From an uncultured Alphaproteobacteria bacterium (GTDB lineage: Bacteria; Pseudomonadota; Alphaproteobacteria; Rickettsiales; UBA1997): DNA of 6,171 bases. Of the stretch, positions 1 to 6,171 are shown piece after piece. Made by a program: the position numbers and the translations under genes. The notes beneath the pieces were generated by a model, which saw only the letters and a list, made by a program, of their open reading frames with translations, was not told where the DNA came from and did no database searches. The stretch spans positions 1 through 6,171 of the forward strand of contig CAIUFU010000232.1 in the NCBI GenBank assembly GCA_903898475.1. The letters are read 5' to 3'. Position 1 is the first letter of the stretch. Every line of letters begins with the position of its first letter.

Positions 1-78
1 CTCCACCTCTCTCGCAATGATTGAATTGGCGTTTGTGAGGTTGTTGCTTGTTCGGTAAGAAAGACTTAGGACGGGTTC

Positions 79-1194
79 TTAGAATTGATAAAGATAACTA
101 GCCACTGCCCCAATCATAGAGCCTTTATAGCCATCTTCATTCATGTTAGATCTAGTAAAATCTAGCGTCATATTATTGGTAAATTTGTAACCAACTGAAA
201 GTTGGATTTGGTCAGATTTTTTAATGCCTTCGGTTGCCTTGTGGCTTTTAATGTGACGCGTTAGGTAAGAAACGCTGCCACTCCAGCTGCTATATTTTGC
301 GATGACGGCAGCAGTGGTGTAAGTGGCGTTACGACCTTGTTCACCGGTGAAGCTGTCAATTTTTACAAACTCAAAAAATGGGATGACTGAAGTATCGCCC
401 ATTTTGTGCAAATATTCTGAGCCAAATACGTAGCCTTTTTCACGCTGTCTGCCTGCTAAACGATCAACGCTCAAGCTTCTGAAGCCAAGGTTGTAGGTTA
501 AATCTTCAACACCGAAAAAATCTTTTCCATCAAGCGAAACTGAGTAAGAAGCTAGTGAATTGGTGCTTCCGGCTGTGCCATCTTTTTTGCTGGCAGTTGC
601 GCGTTTGTTTAAAGCACTGCTGCTGAGGCCCGTAGTGTCGTTGAAAAATGAGTTAACGGTGATTTTGCTATTTTCTAAAAGTGCCGTCAAAGCAACGCCG
701 ATCTTTTCTCTCAGGTTGTAATCTTCGGTAAATTGCGCGGTAAATACACCGATTCTTTTCGCCTTATTGTGCGCCGTACCGAAAGTTGGATCGAACTTAC
801 CGGCAACGAATTTCATGTCTTCATTTTGGAACTGCAATTTTAACTCTTCGACCAGCAAACCATTATCCACGTTAACACCGCGATCTTGCGACAAAAAGCT
901 TCTGTATCTTTCAGGATTTGTCGGATTTCTAGTGGTTAAAACATCGTTTGGCTGAAGTCTCCAGTCAGTTCTCACCGACCAGTTTTTATCAATATTCAAA
1001 CCGAAATTAGACTCAATGTAAGCAAAGGCATTATTTGGTGAAACGCCGGTTTTTTGCGTCGATAAAACGCGATCGGCTTGTAATTGAAACAAGACGCTTC
1101 CTTTAATATTTGGATATTGCGTAGCTTCTTGAGCGTGCAGCGCTGTAGAGAAAAGCAAAAAAGACGCAGCAAATTTTGGTAAGAATTTTTTCAT
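79..1194 (-). CDS. Porin-like outer-membrane beta-barrel protein, complete
   Basis: The 371-residue product is most likely an outer-membrane beta-barrel, possibly a porin. Seen in the sequence: a signal peptide at residues 1-21 (MKKFLPKF basic start, hydrophobic core AASFLLFSTAL, probable signal peptidase I cleavage after LHA21), then a long stretch of alternating polar/hydrophobic beta-strand segments rich in aromatic residues, with no hydrophobic helix. It ends in SYLYQF, with aromatic residues at positions -1, -3 and -5, the typical beta-signal recognised by the BamA machinery. The length suits a 16-strand barrel, though I did not count strands. The start is fixed by the signal peptide, but the 18 bases upstream contain no Shine-Dalgarno-like sequence. 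It follows the kinase gene by 18 bases, so co-transcription is likely. The substrate is unknown, and I cannot place it in a named porin family; it could also be a non-channel barrel. Confidence 0.75.
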   Translation of the reverse strand: MKKFLPKFAASFLLFSTALHAQEATQYPNIKGSVLFQLQADRVLSTQKTGVSPNNAFAYIESNFGLNIDKNWSVRTDWRLQPNDVLTTRNPTNPERYRSFLSQDRGVNVDNGLLVEELKLQFQNEDMKFVAGKFDPTFGTAHNKAKRIGVFTAQFTEDYNLREKIGVALTALLENSKITVNSFFNDTTGLSSSALNKRATASKKDGTAGSTNSLASYSVSLDGKDFFGVEDLTYNLGFRSLSVDRLAGRQREKGYVFGSEYLHKMGDTSVIPFFEFVKIDSFTGEQGRNATYTTAAVIAKYSSWSGSVSYLTRHIKSHKATEGIKKSDQIQLSVGYKFTNNMTLDFTRSNMNEDGYKGSMIGAVASYLYQF

Positions 1195-1212
1195 AATTTG
1201 GTTTGGATAGAG

Positions 1213-3045
1213 CTATTTGGGAAGGGTGACGGTTACTGAAGTGCCAACATCAAGTTCACTTTCAATTGAAAATTCACCGCCGTGCAATTCGATAAAATGT
1301 TTTGTGAGATAAATGCCAATTCCAGTACCTGCAACATCTAATGTATTTCCGGCGCGGAAAAACTTTTGCCCGATGCTAGATAAATCTTCTTTAGGAATTC
1401 CGATACCTTGGTCAATCACCCGCAGCGCCACCTTGTTGGCGTTGGATTTAGCCAGAATTTTCACTGTAGTTCCGTTACGCGAATATTTAATCGCGTTAGA
1501 AATAATATTGATAATTGAGTGATCTAAAAGTTTGGAATCGCCATTAAACTCAACCGGCAATTCGTCAATTCTGGTGATGATTTTGATTTGTTTGTTGGTC
1601 GCTAAATTCGAGTTTTTTTCGATTATTTCTAAAATGAATTCTTTGAGATCAAAAACCTGTTTTTCGAGTTTAATTTTGCCTTCACCACTTTCCATTTTAG
1701 CCAAATTCAACGTGCTGTGAATCAAGCCATTCATTCTTTGAATACCGCTTTTGATGCGATCCAAAGCCTTGTCCAAAGACTCATCAACGATGTTGTGACT
1801 TTTGATTTTGCGCACCATTAATTCTCTGGTGCTGTCAATAATTTGCAGCGGCGTTTTGAATTCGTGCGACACTAACGCCACAAACTCATTTTGCATTTGG
1901 CGCATGTCTTGCTCGTGTTTTAGCGCCTCTTTTAACTGAGCGGTTTTTTCGATGAGAGCGTGGTTGGCAATCATTACGCGCTCAATTGATTTAGAGCGAT
2001 CAAGGGCAATAGAAAATTGGTCGGCGATCATTTCGATCAATTCAATTTCATCAGACAGCCAGCTTCTTTTGCTTGATTGGTGGATGTAAATACCGCCATT
2101 TATTTTTTCGTTGAAAGTTGTGGTAACCGCAATTTGCGAGACGATCGAAAAATTTTGGCAAATCTCGCGAATCGCCGAAAAATTTTGATCAATTAAAACA
2201 TCTTCAACCACCATCAATGAACTTTTCTTGTCAGAAGTTCCGAATTTTTTAAAAAACTGATTCTGAAAATTAATGTAGTCCGACATGGTTCTAAGTGCTT
2301 TAGGGTCGGTTCTATCGGCAAGAATTTTGGCAGTGTAGTTGTTGCAATATTCGGCAACGAAACTGTTTTTGCCTTCGTCATAATCATGCAGCACGCATCT
2401 ATCAACTTTGAGATGGTCGCATAAAATTTGCGAAATTTCTTCGGCGATTTCTTGAATTGGCAAATCAGAAATAATCAAAGCTCCAATTTGGCGCAGCAGT
2501 TTTTCACTGCGCAGCGTTCTTTCCAAATTTTTTAACAAATTGTGATTGGCCATTTTGGCCTCTTTCTTGAACTCGTCGGTTTCGTCTTGCTGCGTATCGA
2601 TTTTTTTAAATGTTAATGTCGCGTGGTGATTTTCTTCTCCCTCAACGATTGAAATGGGATTGAAGTCAATTTTGAGGCGGACTTTGCTGAAATCAGACTG
2701 GTAATCAGAAGTTGAGATAATCACCGAACAAGGATAAAAATCTTTCACCGCCTTGATTAATCTAACATATTCTAATTGGTCTTCTGAGGAATAATCTAAA
2801 TCAAGATCGGCGAACAAGAAATCGTAATTTTTACCGATCAAATTATGTGGGGTGATATTGAAGATTTCGAAGAATTTTTGATTAGCAAAAACGATCGAAA
2901 AATAGTTGGGGTTGTGCTTCTTGGTTTCGCAAAGAATCGCCGCGTCGGCGTTGGCTTCAACCAACTGTTTAAGATTGGCGATTGGATCAATAATTTCGTC
3001 ACTTTCTTCAGTAAAATTATCTGGGGCTAAAGCTTGTTTTGACAT
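1213..3045 (-). CDS. Soluble PAS-GAF sensor histidine kinase, complete
   Basis: This is a two-component sensor kinase of 610 residues that would autophosphorylate on histidine and pass the phosphate to a response regulator. Domains in order: PAS-like sensor at about 25-150 (with NQKFFEIF and LIGKNYDFLF); short coiled linker at 155-190; GAF domain at about 190-350, ending in the typical DEIELIEMIADQFSIAL helix; HisKA dimerisation domain at about 380-452 with the H-box SHEFKTPL and phospho-acceptor His394; HATPase_c at about 495-610 with N-box residues N513 and N517, G1 box DQGIGIP (545-551), F-box KFFRA (561-565) and G2 box GTGIGIYL (573-580). All catalytic motifs appear intact. There is no signal peptide, membrane segment or receiver domain, so it should sense a cytoplasmic cue; what binds the PAS or GAF domain cannot be read from the sequence. 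The ATG keeps the whole PAS domain; its Shine-Dalgarno is weak or absent. No partner regulator lies in the window. Confidence 0.93.
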   Translation of the reverse strand: MSKQALAPDNFTEESDEIIDPIANLKQLVEANADAAILCETKKHNPNYFSIVFANQKFFEIFNITPHNLIGKNYDFLFADLDLDYSSEDQLEYVRLIKAVKDFYPCSVIISTSDYQSDFSKVRLKIDFNPISIVEGEENHHATLTFKKIDTQQDETDEFKKEAKMANHNLLKNLERTLRSEKLLRQIGALIISDLPIQEIAEEISQILCDHLKVDRCVLHDYDEGKNSFVAEYCNNYTAKILADRTDPKALRTMSDYINFQNQFFKKFGTSDKKSSLMVVEDVLIDQNFSAIREICQNFSIVSQIAVTTTFNEKINGGIYIHQSSKRSWLSDEIELIEMIADQFSIALDRSKSIERVMIANHALIEKTAQLKEALKHEQDMRQMQNEFVALVSHEFKTPLQIIDSTRELMVRKIKSHNIVDESLDKALDRIKSGIQRMNGLIHSTLNLAKMESGEGKIKLEKQVFDLKEFILEIIEKNSNLATNKQIKIITRIDELPVEFNGDSKLLDHSIINIISNAIKYSRNGTTVKILAKSNANKVALRVIDQGIGIPKEDLSSIGQKFFRAGNTLDVAGTGIGIYLTKHFIELHGGEFSIESELDVGTSVTVTLPK

Positions 3046-3077
3046 TGATTTACTTAGTTTAAAATTGCGTTAAGTCG

Positions 3078-3132
3078 AATTTTGGGCTAAGCAAATAGAA
3101 ATCAATATTTTTGTAAAATACGTCCCAAAATT
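3078..3132. repeat. 9-bp perfect inverted repeat between coiled-coil and kinase genes
   Basis: AATTTTGGG at 3078-3086 is the exact reverse complement of CCCAAAATT at 3124-3132, with 37 bases between the arms. The pair occupies most of the 98-base gap between the end of the 281-residue gene and the kinase start. There is no adjacent T-run on the transcribed strand, so it does not look like an ordinary intrinsic terminator. It could be a hairpin in the messenger or a two-site operator, or chance in AT-rich DNA. I see no convincing sigma70-type promoter in this gap. Confidence 0.4.
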
Positions 3133-3143
3133 TGGCGATTTCA

Positions 3144-3989
3144 CTAATCCTCTTCTCTTCCTCCTCCTCTTCCTCTTCCTACAGTAGAATCAAGTAATTT
3201 TACGGGTTTAGGAGCATGAATGTTCACCCTTGGAGATCTCATCGCTCTACCACTTCTTGGACCATCGGGAGCAACAGCTCGTAACGTAGTAGTTGATTTT
3301 GGAATCTCCGCCGCCTCAGAACTTTCTATCTTGCCATCTTCCAGCTTAAATCCGTTGGGTAACTTAATGGCGCCCTCAAATCTACATTCATTAAATTTGA
3401 TTGTTCCAAAAATCTTCGGATCAATACGGCTAAAATCAATTGAGTGAAATTTACAATGTCTGAATTTGGCTTCATAAAGCACCGCATCATTAAAAATACC
3501 TGATTTTTCTTCTGCTGTTTTAGGCTCCTCCTGAAATGTTAATTTTCTGAACTCTATATAATAATATCTTTGATCCGTAGTCTCGCCTCCTGGATAAAAA
3601 TTACGAAGGGATAAAACACTTGGAGTAATAGGAGCAACAATTTGAGTCACTTCATCAGAATACTTAAAACCATCAATAACATGTTTACGCTGACGCTCAG
3701 ATTCATGTTGTTCACTGCGCTCCCTTTTCAATTCTTCAGGACTTAGATTAAGAACTCTTATCTGTTCATCAAGCGCCTGCTCCGCAAGTTCCATATTAAC
3801 TTTAGCAGGCCCTTTTTTTCCACGCGATTCAGGAGCTTCAAGCTCTTTTGATTTCGTAGCTGTTAGTTCCACAACCCGTTGCTGCAACTCTACATTTTCC
3901 CTAATCTGATGTTGTAGATTTTCCTGGTGTGCGGAAAATTCTTTTCTCATTTTAACCAGATCGTTTTCCAGATCTCTTACCTGCTCCAT
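3144..3989 (-). CDS. Coiled-coil protein with divergent pentapeptide-like repeats
   Basis: I do not recognise this 281-residue protein as a named family. Residues 1-50 form a coiled coil (V5, L8, L12, M15, F19 spaced 3/4), 51-65 are a basic linker, and 66-103 are again helical and highly charged. Residues about 140-210 look like short pentapeptide repeats: aromatic or leucine centres fall every five residues at L171, F176, F181, F186 and, after a three-residue phase shift, F194, F199, F204, with Ala or Cys two positions earlier at A169, A174, C179 and C202; F147 and F152 also fit. The tail (about 230-281) is rich in Pro, Arg, Ser and Gly and ends RGRGGGREED. No signal peptide or membrane segment is seen. 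The upstream coiled-coil gene ends 18 bases before, in the same frame, so this may be the C-terminal part of one larger protein. A structural or scaffolding role is inference only. Confidence 0.7.
   Translation of the reverse strand: MEQVRDLENDLVKMRKEFSAHQENLQHQIRENVELQQRVVELTATKSKELEAPESRGKKGPAKVNMELAEQALDEQIRVLNLSPEELKRERSEQHESERQRKHVIDGFKYSDEVTQIVAPITPSVLSLRNFYPGGETTDQRYYYIEFRKLTFQEEPKTAEEKSGIFNDAVLYEAKFRHCKFHSIDFSRIDPKIFGTIKFNECRFEGAIKLPNGFKLEDGKIESSEAAEIPKSTTTLRAVAPDGPRSGRAMRSPRVNIHAPKPVKLLDSTVGRGRGGGREED
3148..3180. repeat. 33-base pure pyrimidine/purine tract in coding sequence
   Basis: The plus strand is only C and T for 33 bases; the coding (minus) strand is therefore all G and A. 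It is built from irregular CCT/CTT units and encodes the Gly-Arg-rich tail and final Glu-Glu-Asp of the 281-residue protein, ending just before its stop. Such tracts are prone to slippage, so the exact C-terminus could vary between strains or be a sequencing-error site. Confidence 0.6.
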
Positions 3990-3995
3990 ATAAGG

Positions 3996-3999
3996 CTCC
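3996..3999 (-). promoter_or_regulatory. Shine-Dalgarno candidate for the 281-residue gene
   Basis: On the minus strand GGAG lies six bases before the ATG at 3989, a good ribosome-binding spacing, within the 18 bases that separate the upstream TAG from this start. It supports separate, coupled translation of the downstream gene. The same bases also read as Pro-Glu-Pro codons in the frame of the upstream gene, so the match may be chance; neither the kinase nor the barrel gene has a comparable site. Confidence 0.45.
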
Positions 4000-4007
4000 G
4001 GCTGGTG

Positions 4008-6171
4008 CTACTGCAATTCTTCTATCATATTTTCCAAAATTTGTATCTGTATATCATGCTGCTGTTGCATATCTGATAAACGACTCTCTAACTCTTCGCA
4101 CTCACGATTCATCTGCTCTTTTACCTGATCGTACTCCTGTTCGCTTTCTTGAATCTGGATCGCAAGCTGATCCCTTGCAGACTTAACATTATTGAGCTCA
4201 GACTTCGTATCTTCTAACGCTGCCAAAGCGATGCTCTTTTTCTCCTCTAATTTTTCTAATTCAGCTCTCAGATCTCTTGTCTGACGATCAAACCCTTCCT
4301 TTTGTTTATCTATCTCTCCTGTTAAAAATAGGTTTCTACTTAGCAAAGAGTCCTGTTCAGATTGATTAACAGCATCCAATGATACTTTTTCTTCCAAATT
4401 AGCCTTGGCATCATTTGCTATTCGTTCAAAGAGAATCTTCTCTTCCTCTAACTTTCTTAGATTCATCTCTTGCTGCAACGCTGCTTCTTTCAACTGTGCA
4501 ATCTCAATCTCTTTCTCCCCCATCTGTCTTTTGAGAAGATTCTCTAAGTCAATTAGACGTTCTTTCTGGAGAAGATTTTCTCTCAAAACCTCATTTTCTA
4601 TCGTCATCTCGTCAATACGCCGCTGCGTTACTACATCTTTTTCCGATTGTACTTCTGTCAAATCTTTAATTTGACTTTCAAGATCACGCTGAAAAGTTTC
4701 GATCAACTGCCGCTTTTCTAAATCCCTTTTTAAATCTAGCTCTTGTCGCGCACGCTCTTGTTCTGAGACGGCGGCCATAAAGGATTTCTCAAGAGATTCG
4801 CTCAACTCGCGCAACTTTGCTGAGTATAATTCAGAGGTTCCTTGCGCTACCTCGCTACTTTCCAACTCTAGTTGCTTTTGTTTTATTGTCTCAAGAAGGG
4901 CCGCAGTTAAAGCCGTTCTTTTTTCAATATCTTCTTCAGCCGAGGCGCGTTGTTTGATATACTCCATTTCTTGCTCTATACTCTCAATGCCTCGCGTAAT
5001 TGATGCTATTTTTTGAGATTTTGCAGACACCTCTTGTTCAAGAATTTCTAATTGACTTCGTGATGAATCAATTTGCTTCTGCAAGTCGTCAATTTGTGTT
5101 TCTGCCTCTGTGAGAGTACTTCTTAGTCTAGCCCCTTCTTGGCGAGCATTCTCCAAAGCTTGATTTTTCTCAGAAAGACTTTGCTCCAAAATCGATAACT
5201 GCTCACCTAATTCTGCACTTTTTTGCTGCACCTCAAGCGCTGCTTTGACGACTGCATCCTTTTGCGATGTTTTTTGGACATGATCTTCCCGAGCTTTCTC
5301 AATTTGCTTTTCCAAGGCCCCTTTTTCTGTCGCTAATGCTTCTTGCTTCTTTATTACAGTCGATAATTCATCCCTAATCTCTTGTTGGGCTAAGAGCTTT
5401 TCTTGCGCTTTTTCTTTTAATCGCTCTAGAAGCGAAGTCTCAGTGCTTATACTTAACTCAAGCTCGCTAATTTCATTACTTAATCTAATAACCAACTGCT
5501 CATAGCCTTGATTTGTCTTGCCATCGGAAACGAGAATTTGTTCTATTCCAGAAATTCTGCTTTCCAAAGCTAAGATCTGTTGCTGTGCTTGGGCTATTGC
5601 CGAGTTAAGTTCTTTTTTTTCAGTTTCTAATTCTGCAACCCTATCTCCCTTTTCCTTCTTATTTTGAGTCAATTGCCCAACTTCCTCTCGAGCAGCTGAA
5701 AGCTTTTCCTGAAGTTCCAATTGTTGCGGCTCTAACTTACCCAAAGTATCTGTTAAAGCACCCAAACGATCTTTTGCTTCCTGATCCAAAATCTTCAAAC
5801 TCTTATTCTGGCTCTCTAGAAGTTTTTTTTGTTCTAAAAAAGAACCAATCTTCGCGTCACATTCTATTTTCTGAGAATATAATTCTTGAATTTGATCATT
5901 ACTGCTTTTGATAGACTGGGTTATAGCTCGAATTTGCTCGGCCTTTTTATCTGACTCAGCGATAACACCATCCAGTTCTAATTGCTCTTCATCACCTTCT
6001 ATTTTTAAAGCCTCCAAGTCACTTACCATCCGAGCCATAAGTTCTTCAGAATGCACGAGCTTCTTCTCTCTTTCACTACTTTGATCATAAAGTGATTGAA
6101 GCTCCTTTCTTATTCCTGCAAGTAGATTATCTCTTCCTTTTATTACATTAATCACTCTCTGAAGCTTTCTC
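4008..6171 (-). CDS. Long coiled-coil protein, 5' end outside the window
   Basis: This is the C-terminal part of a long filament-like coiled-coil protein. The reading frame is still open at the window edge: a GTG at 6155 could start a 715-residue product, but five in-frame sense codons (RKLQR) precede it with no stop, so the true start probably lies beyond 6171. Numbering from that GTG, heptad-patterned helix covers almost the whole chain, rich in Glu, Gln, Lys, Leu and Ala. There is one proline (P143), no tryptophan, and two cysteines (C99, C686). Short Gly/Ser/Asn-containing stretches near 209-219, 433-442 and 591-613 probably interrupt the coil. No Walker A, hinge domain, signal peptide or membrane segment is visible, so it is not identifiable as SMC or RecN from this part, although an N-terminal ATPase or anchor outside the window cannot be excluded. 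Database matches to myosin- or SMC-like proteins would be mainly compositional. It ends at TAG, 18 bases before and in frame with the next gene. Confidence 0.8.
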   Translation of the reverse strand, partial: RKLQRVINVIKGRDNLLAGIRKELQSLYDQSSEREKKLVHSEELMARMVSDLEALKIEGDEEQLELDGVIAESDKKAEQIRAITQSIKSSNDQIQELYSQKIECDAKIGSFLEQKKLLESQNKSLKILDQEAKDRLGALTDTLGKLEPQQLELQEKLSAAREEVGQLTQNKKEKGDRVAELETEKKELNSAIAQAQQQILALESRISGIEQILVSDGKTNQGYEQLVIRLSNEISELELSISTETSLLERLKEKAQEKLLAQQEIRDELSTVIKKQEALATEKGALEKQIEKAREDHVQKTSQKDAVVKAALEVQQKSAELGEQLSILEQSLSEKNQALENARQEGARLRSTLTEAETQIDDLQKQIDSSRSQLEILEQEVSAKSQKIASITRGIESIEQEMEYIKQRASAEEDIEKRTALTAALLETIKQKQLELESSEVAQGTSELYSAKLRELSESLEKSFMAAVSEQERARQELDLKRDLEKRQLIETFQRDLESQIKDLTEVQSEKDVVTQRRIDEMTIENEVLRENLLQKERLIDLENLLKRQMGEKEIEIAQLKEAALQQEMNLRKLEEEKILFERIANDAKANLEEKVSLDAVNQSEQDSLLSRNLFLTGEIDKQKEGFDRQTRDLRAELEKLEEKKSIALAALEDTKSELNNVKSARDQLAIQIQESEQEYDQVKEQMNRECEELESRLSDMQQQHDIQIQILENMIEELQ

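Noticed and set aside
1..58. Tail of a convergent plus-strand gene, ending at the TAA at 56-58 or the TGA at 22-24
   Set aside because: Both frames are open to the window edge, but only 7 to 18 codons are visible, with no recognisable motif; chance is sufficient.
1..78. Intrinsic terminator or tRNA downstream of the barrel gene
   Set aside because: The only hairpin seen is a 4-bp TAAG/CTTA stem without a T-run, and no tRNA arms or T-loop signature are present.
2214..2405. Small minus-strand ORF inside the kinase gene, and several plus-strand ORFs opposite the four genes
   Set aside because: They are shadows of clearly coding frames, with no ribosome-binding site or recognisable protein features.
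3046..3143. Sigma70 promoter for the kinase
   Set aside because: TTGATT and TTTACA could serve as -35 elements, but neither has a credible -10 box at 16-18 bases.
3987..4010. Amber codon reassigned to glutamine
   Set aside because: TAG is an evident true stop at the end of the kinase HATPase domain and is also the stop of the 281-residue gene.
4008..6171. SMC, RecN or MukB chromosome-maintenance ATPase
   Set aside because: No Walker A, signature or Walker B motif and no folded hinge domain are visible; resemblance is only coiled-coil composition.

Overview
The window is AT-rich, densely coding bacterial DNA in which every gene I can support lies on the minus strand. A signal-peptide-bearing protein ending in a classic outer-membrane beta-barrel signature shows a Gram-negative host. 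The low GC, the soluble PAS-GAF hybrid-free sensor kinase and the long coiled-coil protein would fit an alphaproteobacterium, possibly a host-associated Rickettsiales- or Holosporales-like lineage. That assignment is a guess: there is no rRNA or other phylogenetic marker here.

Reading in the direction of transcription (high to low coordinates): (1) a very long, nearly proline-free coiled-coil protein whose 5' end runs off the window edge at 6171 and which stops at a TAG (4008-4010); (2) eighteen bases later and in the same reading frame, a 281-residue protein that starts with more coiled coil, continues into a divergent pentapeptide-repeat-like domain, and ends in a Pro/Arg/Gly-rich tail; (3) a 98-base gap holding a 9-bp inverted repeat; (4) a 610-residue cytoplasmic histidine kinase (PAS, GAF, HisKA, HATPase_c); (5) eighteen bases later, a 371-residue outer-membrane beta-barrel (porin-like) protein. 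Positions 1-78 lie downstream of the barrel gene and hold nothing I can name with confidence.

Two gene pairs are visible. The kinase and barrel genes are close enough to be co-transcribed; a cytoplasmic stress or redox sensor controlling envelope permeability is one possible reading, but no response regulator is in view. The two coiled-coil genes are either a translationally coupled pair or one long gene interrupted by an in-frame amber codon. This split, together with the rare arrangement of a long coiled coil joined to a pentapeptide-like module, is the most interesting feature of the window. All stop codons used are TAA or TAG, and TAG clearly acts as a normal stop at the end of the kinase, so amber recoding is not supported.
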